The notes under the pieces: model-generated | The model's input: the letters and a program-made list of their open reading frames with translations, nothing else | Databases searched by the model: none | Told to the model about the DNA's origin: nothing | Position numbers and translations under genes: made by a program | Source of the DNA: WHSW01 sp963821345 | GTDB lineage: Bacteria > Actinomycetota > Thermoleophilia > Solirubrobacterales > 70-9 | Assembly: GCA_963821345.1 (NCBI GenBank) | Contig: CAWGDM010000012.1 | Coordinates: 186,001-250,000 of the forward strand | DNA length: 64,000 bases | Direction: 5' to 3' | In this document: piece after piece, positions 33,732-43,292 of the stretch | How the letters are laid out: each line of letters opens with the position of its first letter | Position numbering within the stretch: the stretch's first letter is position 1

Positions 33732-36649
33732 TCAGGCCGCGCCCGGGCTGCGCCACGCGTACCCGTCGCCTTCGCGCTCCCAGACATTCTCGCCGCTCGG
33801 GGACTCCCGCGGCCCGCAGGATCGCGGTGCTCGGCCGATACCAGGTGGTCACCGGGATCTCGTCGACGACGTGGACGATGTCGGGACGCAACTCGCCCGG
33901 AAGCGCCGCCATCGCCTCGGAGACCGCCGCCGCGTCGAGCTCGAAGCCGCGGCGCACGGTGACCGCGGCGATCGCCAGCGAGTGCTCGGACCCGGGGGCC
34001 GGGACGCCGTAGACGACCGCCAGGTCGACCGCGTCGAGGTCGCCGAGCGCGTCGATGATCGGGAACGAGGCGACGTGGCCGTGCTCGGTGCGGATCAGAG
34101 CGGCGACGTTGTCGACCAGCCACAGGTCGCCGTCCTCGTCGGCGCGGAACAGATCGCCGGTCGCCAGCCAGGCGTCGTTGGGCTCGAACAGGCCGCGAAG
34201 CGGGCTCTCCGAGGTCGAGACCACTCCGCGCCGCCGGGTGAGCAGCATCCCGACCTCGCCGGGGCGGCACTCGACCGCGAAGCCGTCGGGGCGCTCGCGC
34301 AGCCTGCCCTCGGCGACGTCGTAGGCGGCCAGCCGGACCTCGGCCGACCCGGGCAGCGGCCGGCCCTTGCTACCCGGCTTCTCGCCGCTCAGGTTGACGA
34401 GGATCGCCTCGCCCTCGGTCGAGGCATAGAACTCGAGCACGGTCGCGGGCGCGAAGCGCCGCCCGACCCGCCGCCAGAGCCCGCGCGGCATTCCGGCGCC
34501 GATGAACAGCCGCACCGGGTGGTGATGCTCGGCGGCGTCCTCGGGGGCCGAGGCGATCTCGCGCAGCATCGTCCAGGTGTAGGAGGCGACCGTGACCCCG
34601 TAGCGGCGCACCTCCGCCCAGAAGGTCGTCGGGTCGAAGTCGCGGGCGATCGCCAGCCGCGCGCCGCCGGCGATCGCGCCGCCGACGCTCATCAGCAGGC
34701 CCGACGGGTGGTAGATCGGGGTCACCGCGTAGACGGTGTCGGCGTCCGACAGCGCGGCCGCCGAGGCGGTTGCGAACGCCGACAGCGCCCAGCGCCCGTT
34801 GGTCAGCCGGTTGGCCCGGGTGCGCTCGCCCTCGCCGGTGAACAGGACGAAGGCGAGGTCCGAGGCGCGACCCGGGTTGGGCTCGTACCAGGCGGGCGGC
34901 TCGACCGCGTCGGGGTCGATGCGCTCCATGTCGATCACCCCGCCGCCGAGCTCGCGCTCGTCGCCGCCGCCGCCGAGCACGAGGATCTCGGCCTCGGGCC
35001 TTGCCTCGCGGGCGCGGGCGGCGAGCTCGGGGTCGGCGACGATCCGGGTCACCTGCCCGAGCTCGGCCTCGTGGGCCACCGGCCCATCGGGCCGCATCAA
35101 CACCGAGACCGCGCCCAGCCGATTGAGCGCGGCGACCACCGAGAGGCCGCTCGGCCGGGTGCTCATCAGCACCCCGACGTGCTCGCCCTGGCGGACGCCG
35201 AGCGAGAGCAGGCCGCGGACCACGTTGTCGACTCGGCCCTTGACCGCCTCGTGCGAGTAGGCGCGGTCCTCGAACAGAAAGAAGTCGGCGTCCGGGGCCT
35301 TGCGGGCCTGCTCGTCGAGCAGCAGGCCGAGCGAGACGCGCGTCTGCGGCTCCAGCCGCCCGAGCCGCGCGAGCCGCGGCAGCTGGCCGGTCAGCTCCTC
35401 GGCCAGGACCCGGATCCCGCCGACCGTGCGTCCGGCGGCGTCGGCGACCGAGCGGGCCAGGCCCCCGCCGACCCCGGCCGCCAGTTCGAGCCCGACCCCG
35501 AGCCGCGTCCCGACGCCGGCGCCCTCGAGCTGCGGCTCGGTCTCCTCGACCGGCTTGATCGACTCCGGAAGCTCGCCGCCGCCCGCCCGCCACTTCGCCC
35601 AGGCCGCGACCGCCGGCCAGGTCGTCGCCGTCGCGGTCGAGCCGACCACGAGCCCGAAGTGCCCGGCGCGCAGGGTGAGCTCGTAGACCGCGGCCCGGGG
35701 CGCCGCTCTGACGATCGCGCGGACCCCCGGCGCCGGGGCGATCTCGTCGACGGTCGCCGACGACGGTCAGCACCGGGCGGTCGATGTCGGCCAGGGTGAC
35801 GGTGCGGTCCTCGATCACGAAGCCGCCCTGCAGCATCCGGTTGTGGGCGATGAACTGACGCATGAAGTCGGCAAGCGCGGGGCCGGGCCAGGCGACCCAG
35901 CCGTCGCCCATCAGGAAGCGCCGCTGGCGTTCGCGCGGCAGCAGCGCCTCGCGGTCGTGAAGCTGGCGGACGAAGTCGAACTGCTGGCGCATCGACTTGA
36001 CCGGGTCGAGCAGCCGAAAGCCCGTACGGCTCATCCAGGCCGGGACCGCGGTGCGCCCGAAGACGCCGGCGAGCACCTCGGCGGCCGACTCGGCAACCTC
36101 CTCGGAGATCCCGAGCGGCAGTGCGACCCGGGTGTCGACCGGGCTGCCGAAGGTGATCACCGAGTCGATTCCCTCGCCGCGCCGGAAGGCGGCCGCCTGG
36201 TAGCAGAACATCCCGCCCTGCGAGTAGCCGCCCAGGTGGACGTCGGCGCCGGTTACCTCGCGAACCCGGTCGACCGCCTCGGAGACGGCGAGCACGTGGT
36301 CGGCGAGGGTGCGCTCCAGTCCGCCCTCCTCGCGCTCGGGGGCGCCGAAGTCCACCACCCACGGGTCGACGCCCTGCTGGTGCAGGATCGTCGCCGCGCT
36401 CGAGGCCGGCGAGACGTCGTAGACGTCGGCGGCCAGCATCAGCGGCGGGACCAGGAGCACCGGCGGGCCCGCGGCCTCGTCGGCGTAGTAGTGGCGCAGG
36501 CGGTAGTTCGGCCGCTCGGCGGCGAGCTCGAACGGCGACGGCTTCTCGTCGGTCTCCAGGCCGCCGAAGCGCGCCACCTCGAAGGCGTTCTGCGCCGCCG
36601 CCCCCAGCCGGGACGCCGAGCTCGAGATCGGGTCGGGGATCAGGCCCAT
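33732..36649 (-). CDS. Rv1683-like lipase/PHA-synthase-like - acyl-CoA synthetase fusion, frameshifted
   Basis: About 970 residues when corrected. Residues 1-~360: alpha/beta hydrolase of the PhaC type (VLLVPPLMLAADVYD, nucleophile region LGGYSQGGMFCYQAA, ITFGSPVD, RAGHFGLVVGSTA). Residues ~440-960: AMP-forming ligase (FLFEDRAYSHEAVKGRVDNV; FVLFTGEGERTRANR, the altered P-loop; FYASTEGE; WLATGDLFRADEDGDLWLVDN). This matches mycobacterial Rv1683, annotated as bifunctional lipase and long-chain acyl-CoA synthase. Shifts near 35755 and near 33796 break it; in the restored frame the C-terminus is SGENVWEREGDGYAWRSPGA plus A and stops at 33732. Probable role: storage-lipid turnover and fatty-acid activation. 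Confidence 0.82.
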
Positions 36650-36931
36650 GGGCTGTTGCGCAAGCTACCGCGAGATCGGCGGCTGCGCGGCGGTGTTTGC
36701 AGGGCGAAACCTGGTTGGGCTGGGTAAGGGGTCGCTACTACCGGGCGTCGGGGAAACACCACTTGCGTCTCGGCAGTCACGATTCGTGTGGTCTTAAAGA
36801 CGAATAGTGTCGTCAACACCACTCATATCGCCCGCGAGCCGGCGCGAGTGGTGTTGGCGGAAAGCCGTCCGCCTCACCCCCACCCCACCCAGCCCAACCC
36901 GAGACCGGCCTGCGACCAGCGCCGCAACGAC
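36650..36931 (-). promoter_or_regulatory. intergenic region with repeated AACACCACT sites
   Basis: 282 bp upstream of the lipase/ligase gene, less GC-rich than its surroundings. AACACCACT occurs at 36755-36763 and 36815-36823 and inverted at 36847-36855; the last two extend to a perfect 10-bp inverted repeat, CAACACCACT/AGTGGTGTTG. ATTCGT (36782-36787) and ACGAAT (36800-36805) form a further dyad. The pattern suggests an operator for a regulator of this gene. No clear -35/-10 pair could be fixed. Confidence 0.5.
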
Positions 36932-38544
36932 CTACGCGACCGCGGGCTGCGGCGCCACCGCGCCGCCGCCTCGGGGTGCGGGGCGCGGGGTGACCGAGGG
37001 CGCGAGCTCGTCGATCGGCGTCGCGTCGACCGGCTGGCTCTTGCGCAGCAGGGCGACCGCGAGCACGATTCCGACCAGGACGAGCGCCGCGGAGATCTTC
37101 AGGCTGGTGCCGAGCGCGGAGACGAACGCCTCCTGGACGGCGTGCTGGACCCCGCTCACGTCGCCGCCGGCGACCTGATCCAGGGCGTGCTTGGCGCCCG
37201 TGGTGCCGGCGAGCACCCCCTCGAGCTCCTGGGCCTGGTCGCGGCCGATGGTGATGCTCTGGTCGCCGACGAAGTCGATCGTCCGCTGGGTCTGCAGCTC
37301 GGTGAAGATCGCCCCGGTGACCGCCACCCCGAGCGTCGCCCCGAGGCCGCTGAGCGTGACCAGGATCCCCGACGCCGCGCCGGCGTGGTGGCGCGAGACC
37401 GCGTTCATCGCCGCCAGGTTCATCGGGGTCAGCGCGAGGCCGATCCCGAAGCCCATGATCGCGGTCGGCGCCCAGAGGTCGCCGTAGTCGGTCGACAGGC
37501 TCAGGGTCGAGATCCAGTAGATCGCGATCAACATCGCCGTCAGGCCGATCACGATCGGCGGCCGCGGGCCGACCCGCGCCGCGATCTTGCCCCCGAGCGG
37601 CGAGGCGACGACCATCAGCCCGGTCAGCGGCAACAGCAGGACGCCGGTCTCGGTCGGGCTGTAGCCGAGGATCTCCTGCAGGTACGCCGGCAGGAAGAAC
37701 AGCATCGCGCCGAACGAGAAGTCGATCACGAAGATCGTCGTCGTCGCCCCGGTGAAGTTGCGCCGCTTGAAGAAGTCGAGGTCGATCAGCGGGTTCTCGG
37801 TCCGCCGCTCGACGATCGCGAAGGCGACGAACGCGCCGATCCCGCCGACGAGCAGCGCGATCACGGCGGTCGATCCCCATCCCCAGGCGGCCCCCTGGAT
37901 CAGGGCCAGGGTGATCGCGGTCAGCCCGGTCGCGGTCAGCAGCGCCCCCGGGATGTCGACGTTGCGCGGCGCCTCCGGGTCGCGCGACTCGGGCGTCCCG
38001 CGCAGCGCGAGCACGGCGATCAGCACGCAGAAGACGATGTTGACCGCGAAGATCCAGCGCCAGCTGAGCTCGCCGGTCAGCACGCCGCCGATCAGCACCC
38101 CGATCCCGGAGACGAGCTCGGTCGCCGCGCCCCACATGCCGATCGCGAAGCCGCGCTTCTCGCCCGTGAACACGTTGGTGAGCAGCGACATCGAGGCGGG
38201 CATCAGCATCGCCCCGCCGATCCCCGAGAGCGCGATCCCGCAGATCAACAGTTGCGCGTCCGGCGCCACCGCGGCGATCGCCGAGCCGCCGCCGAACAGC
38301 AGGCAGCCGCCGATCAGCATCTTGCGGCGCCCGAAGATGTCGGCGATCCGCCCGGAGGCGATCAGCAGTGCCGCGAACGGGATGTAGAACGCGGTCACCG
38401 TCCACTGCAGCTCCGCCAGCGAGGTGTTGAACTCGGCGTGGATCGTCGGCAGCGCGACGACGATCGCCGCGGTCGGCAACTGCACGATCCCGGCCGCACA
38501 GACCATCGCCACCAGGGTCTCGGTGCGTCCGTGCGCCCGCTCAC
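36932..38544 (-). CDS. MFS transporter, DHA2/EmrB family
   Basis: About 537 residues from GTG 38544, which follows the -10-like TAGGAT by 6 nt. Fourteen-TM DHA2 architecture: GIVQLPTAAIVVALPTIHAE, motif A variant SGRIADIFGRRKMLIGG, motif C region GGVLTGELSWRWIFAVNIVF, and later WAPTAIMGFGIGLALTPMNL. Predicted proton-coupled efflux of drugs or lipids. Near 38510 the frame shifts: MSGRTDAPRPW is one base out from AMVCAAGIVQL, and because of this and a second shift the gene appears joined to the methyltransferase upstream. It is best read as a separate gene. Confidence 0.8.
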
Positions 38545-38550
38545 GGCGCG

Positions 38551-38556
38551 ATCCTA
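38551..38556 (-). promoter_or_regulatory. -10-like TAGGAT before MFS gene
   Basis: On the minus strand TAGGAT ends 6 nt before the GTG at 38544. It supports a separate start for the transporter, against the apparent fusion. Confidence 0.45.
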
Positions 38557-38562
38557 ATGCGG

Positions 38563-39475
38563 TCAGGCGGCGGCGGGCGCCTTCTCGAACGACGAGCCGG
38601 AAGTGATCGAGCAGCTCGCGCTCGAAGCAGATGCTGTTGGCGCTGACACCGGAGGTGAAGGCGAGGCGGAAATTAGAGCTCGTCAGGTAGCGCGGCACGA
38701 GGCGCGCCTTGAGCAGCGTCTTCTTCAGGCTCGGCTCCGCGAAGCGCTTTCGCCACTGCCGGATCGTCTCGATGTAGTCGAGCCGGCCGCTCTCGGCCGA
38801 GACGAGGCGAAAGTGGGGCTCCGCGGCGCGAACCACCTGCTCGTCGCCAAAGGGGAGAAACGAGCCCGGGAACTGGTGCATCATCAGCGCCAGGATCCAC
38901 TCGTCGGAGTCGCGCGGCGCCTCGATGCTCGCCCGCTCCGGGTCGATCATGTTGCGGCCGAAGACCATCGTCTGCAGGTAGAGGCGGCCATGGTCTCCAA
39001 GCAGCTCGGCGAGCTTGGCGAACAGCTCGCCGTAGATCTGCTCCTGGCGGCCTTCCCGGTAGGCATCCATCGAGCAGAAGTGTTCGAAGGCGCCAAGGCT
39101 TGCGACCGCGTCGAACGCGCCGAAGCTGTCGCGGGTGACCGCGCGGGCATCGGTGATCCGGGCGTCGAGGCCATGGCGCACGCACGACTCCGCCTGGGCC
39201 GACGAGAGCGTCACGCCGACCCCCGACGCGTCGCGCTCGCGGATGAAGTTGAGCAGCGGGCCCCAGCCGCAGCCGACGTCGAGGACCCGCCGGCCCGGAT
39301 CGATGCCGATCTGCTCGGCGACGTACTCGTGCTTTCGCCGCTGCGCCTGCTCGAGCGTCAGCGAGAAGTCGCCGTCGTACTTGGCGCCGCTGAAGTCGGC
39401 CATCTCGCCGAGGCTGAGCCGGAAGATGCGGTCGATCAGCGAATAGGTGAACTCGAGGTCGCGCTGGTCAGCCAT
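38563..39475 (-). CDS. cyclopropane-synthase-like SAM methyltransferase, frameshift at 3' end
   Basis: About 303 residues. After an N-terminal cap (FSGAKYDGDFSLTLEQAQRR) comes the SAM-binding motif VLDVGCGWGPLLNFIRERD, then GVTLSSAQAESC and FEHFCSMDAYREGRQEQIY, the layout of CmaA/Cfa-type lipid methyltransferases. Members methylate or cyclopropanate fatty acyl chains or related lipids. A single extra base near 38590 shifts the frame; in the corrected frame the protein ends LVFEKAPAAA at TGA 38563-38565. TAAGGT lies 14 nt before the ATG at 39475. The neighbouring MFS pump and lipase/ligase fit a lipid-modification locus. Confidence 0.83.
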
Positions 39476-39524
39476 CTAATCGGCGCGCAACCTTAGCCGC
39501 ACCGCCCGCCACACCGCCCCAGAG

Positions 39525-40532
39525 TCAGCTGACCGCGACGATCACCTTGCCGGTGTTGCCGCCCGTAAACAGCAGGTTGAGCGCGTCGGGCGCGTGCTCG
39601 AGCCCCTCGACGACGTGGGTGGCGAACTTGATCTTGCCCTCGGCGACCCAGCCGCCCATCTCCACCTGCGCCTCGGGAAAGCGGCCGACGTAGTCGAGGA
39701 TGATGAATCCCTCCATCCGCCCGCGGCGGGCGATCAGGGCGCGGTAGTTGCCCGGTCCGGCGACCTTGCGGTCGTTGTAGGTGGCGATCGCTCCGCAGAG
39801 CACGATCTTGCCGCGCAGCGCCAGCCGCGCCAGGCAGAGATCGAGGATCTCGCCGCCGACGTTGTCGAAGAACAGGTCGATGCCCTCCGGACAGGCGGCG
39901 TCGAGCGCGGCGCCGACGTCGTCGGACCGGTAGTTGATCGCCGCGTCGAAGCCGAGCTCGTCGGTCAGCCAGGCGCACTTCTCGGGCGAGCCGGCGATCC
40001 CGACCACCCGCTCGGCGCCCTTGATCCGCGCGATCTGGCCGACGATCGAGCCGGTCGCCCCGGCGGCGCCGGAGACGACCACGGTGTCCCCCGCCTCGAT
40101 CCGGCCGACCTCGATCAGCCCGAAGTAGGCGGTCATCCCGGTGACCCCGAAGACGCTCAGCGCCGCGCCCGGGTCGATGCCCGCGGGCAGCGTCTGCATC
40201 GAGCGCTCAGCCTCGTCGGCGAGCGCGTAGTCCTGCCAGCCGAGCATCCCGAAGACCAAGTCGCCGTCGGCGTAGCGGTCCGAGTTCGAGCTCACGACCT
40301 CGCCCACTCCCCCGGCCCGGACGACCTCGTCGATCGCGATCGGCGGCAGGTAGCCGGGGGCGTCGTCCATCCAGGTGCGGATCGTCGGGTCGATCGAGAT
40401 GAAGCGCGTGCGGATCAGCGCCTCGCCGTCGGCGGGCTCGGGCACCTCGCCCTGCTCCATACGAGTCGTGTCGGCGTCGACGTTGCCGGTCGGGCGCTGG
40501 GCCAACACCAGGCGGCGGTTTTGGTCGGACAT
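39525..40532 (-). CDS. NADPH-dependent MDR double-bond reductase (CurA/LTB4DH type)
   Basis: 335 residues from ATG 40532, preceded by AAAGGGGA. It has the zinc-free MDR layout: RFISIDPTIRTWMDDAPGYL, GMTAYFGLIEVGRI, the nucleotide-binding GAAGATGSIVGQIARIKGA, and the family strings FDNVGGEILDLCL and RGRMEGFIILDYVGRFPEAQ. Members reduce alpha,beta-unsaturated ketones or alkenals (curcumin reductase, leukotriene B4 dehydrogenase, YncB). No zinc ligands are present, as expected. Divergent from the small protein at 40620. Confidence 0.9.
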   Translation of the reverse strand: MSDQNRRLVLAQRPTGNVDADTTRMEQGEVPEPADGEALIRTRFISIDPTIRTWMDDAPGYLPPIAIDEVVRAGGVGEVVSSNSDRYADGDLVFGMLGWQDYALADEAERSMQTLPAGIDPGAALSVFGVTGMTAYFGLIEVGRIEAGDTVVVSGAAGATGSIVGQIARIKGAERVVGIAGSPEKCAWLTDELGFDAAINYRSDDVGAALDAACPEGIDLFFDNVGGEILDLCLARLALRGKIVLCGAIATYNDRKVAGPGNYRALIARRGRMEGFIILDYVGRFPEAQVEMGGWVAEGKIKFATHVVEGLEHAPDALNLLFTGGNTGKVIVAVS

Positions 40533-40619
40533 CGTTCCCCTTTCGTGGGCTCGGGCAGCGAATCTATCGCCTGCGCTACGGTGGACGGGGGCCACCACCG
40601 AAGCAGAAGGGCATTAGAG

Positions 40620-40829
40620 ATGAGCGACCAACTGACCTCGGCGAGCATCGTCGAGGCCGCACAGCAACTGGGACAGGACGAGTTCTCGCGCGGCGACATC
40701 GCCGGCCAGCTCGGCGTCGAGAAGGGCGATATCAAGCCCTCCTTCCGTGAGGCGATCAAGCTCGGCAAGATCGTCAAGACGCGCGACGACGAGGAGAACA
40801 CCGGCTACTTCAAGCTCACCGGCGACTAG
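40620..40829 (+). CDS. small conserved protein, unknown function
   Basis: 69 residues (MSDQLTSASIVEAAQQLGQD, ending NTGYFKLTGD). Helical, acidic, without TM; the central ARG-free block FSRGDIAGQLGVEKGDIKPS looks like a small winged-helix or HTH-like fold, but the length is marginal. An AGAAGGGC sequence upstream may serve as ribosome-binding site. Its stop is 2 nt before the lysozyme GTG. Not recognised beyond that. Confidence 0.7.
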   Translation: MSDQLTSASIVEAAQQLGQDEFSRGDIAGQLGVEKGDIKPSFREAIKLGKIVKTRDDEENTGYFKLTGD

Positions 40830-40831
40830 GG

Positions 40832-41599
40832 GTGCGCCGATCGGCGGGGATCGGCGCCCTCGCGGCGGCGCTGGCGACGCTCGCCGCGCTCGCGCCCGGA
40901 GCGGGCGCGGCGCGCCTGCAGGGCGTTGACGTATCGCGCTTCCAGAACCGGATCGACTGGGCGCCGGTCGCCGAGGCGGGGATCTCGTTCGCCTTCGTCC
41001 AGGCGAGCCGCGGGACCGGCAACGACTGCAGCGTGAAGCCGAACCGCTGCGGGCCCGACGAGCGCTACGAGTTCAACTACGAGGCCGCCCGCGCCGCCGG
41101 GGTCGCGGTCGGCGCCTACCACCGGGCGTTCGTCGACGGCAGCGGCCGGCGCACGGTGAAGGCCGACGCGAAGGCCGAGGCCGGCGTCTTCGCGACCGTG
41201 GTCGGGCGGCTGCGGCCCGGCGACCTGCTGCCGGCGCTCGACCTGGAGACTCCGTTCGGCTCGCTGACCCCGAAGCAGCTGCGCCTCTGGGTGCGCACCT
41301 GGCTGGGGCGGGTCGAGCGCAAGCTCGGCGCCAAGCCGATCATCTACACGAACACCACCTCCTGGGCGGCGACCGGCGACACGACGGAGTTCGCGCTCGC
41401 CGGCCATCCGCTCTGGGTCGCCAACTGGGGAGTTCCCAAGCCGCGGGTGCCGGCCGCCAACTGGGGCGGCAAGAGCTGGTCGGTGTGGCAGTACACGAGC
41501 TCGGGCTCGGTCCCCGGAATCGACGGCCACGTCGACCGCGACGTACTGCGCGGGGGCCTCGGCGCGCTGAGCGCCGATCCGGGCCCGGTCCCCAACTGA
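40832..41599 (+). CDS. GH25 muramidase (lysozyme), secreted
   Basis: 255 residues, GTG start 2 nt after the preceding stop. Signal peptide MRRSAGIGALAAALATLAAL then APGAGA. GH25 landmarks: LQGVDVSRFQNRIDW (first catalytic-site Asp, about residue 33), FAFVQASRGT, GAYHRAF, LLPALDLETPFG (catalytic Asp/Glu, about 135-140), IIYTNTTSWA, and WQYTSSGSVPGIDGHVDRDV. It hydrolyses beta-1,4 bonds in peptidoglycan and presumably works on the cell's own wall, next to the convergent L,D-transpeptidase. Confidence 0.93.
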   Translation: MRRSAGIGALAAALATLAALAPGAGAARLQGVDVSRFQNRIDWAPVAEAGISFAFVQASRGTGNDCSVKPNRCGPDERYEFNYEAARAAGVAVGAYHRAFVDGSGRRTVKADAKAEAGVFATVVGRLRPGDLLPALDLETPFGSLTPKQLRLWVRTWLGRVERKLGAKPIIYTNTTSWAATGDTTEFALAGHPLWVANWGVPKPRVPAANWGGKSWSVWQYTSSGSVPGIDGHVDRDVLRGGLGALSADPGPVPN

Positions 41600-41608
41600 C
41601 TCAGGCGC

Positions 41609-42793
41609 TCAGAGGACGACCACGGTCGTCCCCAGCTTCGCGAACCGGTAGACGATCTTCGCCTCCGGGGCCGGGACGCGGACGCAGCCGTGCGAGGCCG
41701 GGTAGGGCGGCACGTCGGGGTACTCGTGGAAGGCGATCCCGTTGTTGAAGTAGCTCGCGTACGGCAGCCAGACCTGGAACGGGACCGACCACGAGCGCAA
41801 CTCCTTGCGAAAGACCTTGTAGGTGCCGGCCGGCGTCTCGGTCCCGGGGCCGCCGCTGGAGACGTGGATCGCGCGCTTGGTCCGCCCGTGGGCGATCAGC
41901 AGCGCGACGCCCTTGTCGCGGTAGACCTCGACCCGCCGGTCGGGCCCGCCGCCGTGCGGCTTCGGCGCGTTCGCCTTCGCCAGCGCCGCGGTCGTCTGCG
42001 GGCCGACGACACCGTCGCGGGTCAGCCCCTCCCACGCCTGGAAGGCGATCACGGCCTGCTGGGTGCGGTAGCCCTGGACGCCGTCGACCGCGCTGCGCGG
42101 CAGGTACTGAAGGTCGGCGAGCCGGTCCTGCAGCCGCTTGGTGCTCGGCGACTTGGCCCCCTTCGGGCGCTCCTTTCGCTGTGGGCCCTGCGCGGGCTTC
42201 GCGTAGTCGGAGCGCTCGGCCTCCTGTTCGACGGCCCTGCCGCCGGCGACCACCTTGACCGCCTCGACCCCGTCGAACTGGGTCAGCGTGTAGGTGAGCT
42301 GGCCGAGCCGGGCGGCGAGCTCCTGGCGCTCGAGGTCATCGCGATCGGCCGGGTCGGCCGGGATCCCCTTCATGAAGTCGGCCGAGAGGTCCACCGTCGC
42401 GGTGCCGCCCTGCTGGTCGACGCCCTCGACCGTGACCCCCGCCGGGATCTGGGTCTCGAGGTTCTGTTCCGGCGGCCCGGCGACCAGCTCCTTCGCCGCC
42501 GCCTCGACCTGGTCGCCGGCGGCGGGCAGGTCCGCGTCGACCTTGTCGAACTGCTCGCCCGCGGTGAAGTAGAGCTGGGGCTCGCTCGCCTGGGCGCTCT
42601 GGCCCTCGGGCGGCGCGTCCTCGGCGCCACCCGTCGTCGTGGTCGTCGTCGCCTCGCCCTGGGCACCGGTCGCGCCGGAGGCGCCGGTCGAGGTGGTCGA
42701 GCTCTCGTCCGAGCCGCCGCCACAGCCGGTCAGCGCCACCACGGCAAGCGCCGCGACCAGCATCCGTGCCCACGCTCCCGCCGCCACCGACAT
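41609..42793 (-). CDS. L,D-transpeptidase with GerMN and PG-binding domains, lipoprotein
   Basis: 394 residues. A lipobox (VVALTGC, Cys near residue 24), a Thr/Ser/Gly linker, a GerMN domain (about 70-190: LYFTAGEQFDKVDADLPAAG through GVEAVKVV), a PG_binding_1 domain (about 210-270: TKRLQDRLADLQYLP, GYRTQQAVIAFQ) and a YkuD catalytic domain ending HEYPDVPPYPASHGCVRVP with the active Cys near 371. It should form 3-3 crosslinks at the outer face of the membrane. Leaderless: TATTCT ends 6 nt before the ATG. Its stop faces that of the lysozyme, 9 nt apart. Confidence 0.92.
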   Translation of the reverse strand: MSVAAGAWARMLVAALAVVALTGCGGGSDESSTTSTGASGATGAQGEATTTTTTGGAEDAPPEGQSAQASEPQLYFTAGEQFDKVDADLPAAGDQVEAAAKELVAGPPEQNLETQIPAGVTVEGVDQQGGTATVDLSADFMKGIPADPADRDDLERQELAARLGQLTYTLTQFDGVEAVKVVAGGRAVEQEAERSDYAKPAQGPQRKERPKGAKSPSTKRLQDRLADLQYLPRSAVDGVQGYRTQQAVIAFQAWEGLTRDGVVGPQTTAALAKANAPKPHGGGPDRRVEVYRDKGVALLIAHGRTKRAIHVSSGGPGTETPAGTYKVFRKELRSWSVPFQVWLPYASYFNNGIAFHEYPDVPPYPASHGCVRVPAPEAKIVYRFAKLGTTVVVL

Positions 42794-42799
42794 GCGGAA

Positions 42800-42805
42800 A
42801 GAATA
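42800..42805 (-). promoter_or_regulatory. -10-like TATTCT before L,D-transpeptidase
   Basis: Minus-strand TATTCT ends 6 nt before the ATG at 42793. Confidence 0.5.
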
Positions 42806-42889
42806 GATCGACGGCCGCTCGGCAATCCGGCGACGCAGCTCGCCGACGCCGTGTCAACGGCGCAAATGTCTAGACCCGGAGGGCCCGGG

Positions 42890-42895
42890 TATGGT
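42890..42895 (+). promoter_or_regulatory. -10-like TATGGT before cupin gene
   Basis: TATGGT ends 6 nt before the ATG at 42902; no Shine-Dalgarno sequence fits in the gap. Confidence 0.5.
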
Positions 42896-42901
42896 CGTGG
42901 C

Positions 42902-43291
42902 ATGGCCGATCCATACACGCACAAGCCGCTGACCGAGGTCGACGACTCCGCGCCCGGGTTCGGGTATGGCGAGCTGCAGGAGGCCCGCTTCGCCACCGCC
43001 GATCTCGACGCCACCGACACCGGGGTCAGCTTCCACCGGGTGAAACCCTCCAAGCGCCAGGGATTCGCGCATGTCCACGAGCGTGCCGAGGAGGTCTACG
43101 TGGTGGTCGCCGGCAGCGGCCGGGCGAAGCTCGGCGACGAGATCATCGAGCTGCAGACGCTCGACGCGCTCCGCGTCGCGCCTCAGGTCGTCCGCCAGTT
43201 CGAGGCCGGCCCGGAGGGGCTCGAATTGGTCGCCTTCGGCCCCCGCCACGACGGCGACGGCGACATCATCCCCGGCTGGTGGGAGGCCTGA
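42902..43291 (+). CDS. cupin-domain protein
   Basis: 129 residues. One beta-barrel cupin with motif 1 QGFAHVHERAEEVYVVVAGSG (H-x-H...E) and motif 2 LRVAPQVVRQFEAGPEGLEL, where the usual His is replaced by Gln (RQF). The remaining two His and a Glu could still bind a metal, but activity may differ from classic cupins. Isolated gene, no TM, convergent with the MFS gene; stops are separated by 1 nt. Substrate unknown. Confidence 0.85.
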   Translation: MADPYTHKPLTEVDDSAPGFGYGELQEARFATADLDATDTGVSFHRVKPSKRQGFAHVHERAEEVYVVVAGSGRAKLGDEIIELQTLDALRVAPQVVRQFEAGPEGLELVAFGPRHDGDGDIIPGWWEA

Positions 43292-43292
43292 G

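Noticed and set aside
40620..40829. Toxin-antitoxin partner of the lysozyme gene
   Set aside because: Close spacing alone; the lysozyme has a signal peptide and wall-acting family, and the small protein shows no antitoxin signature.
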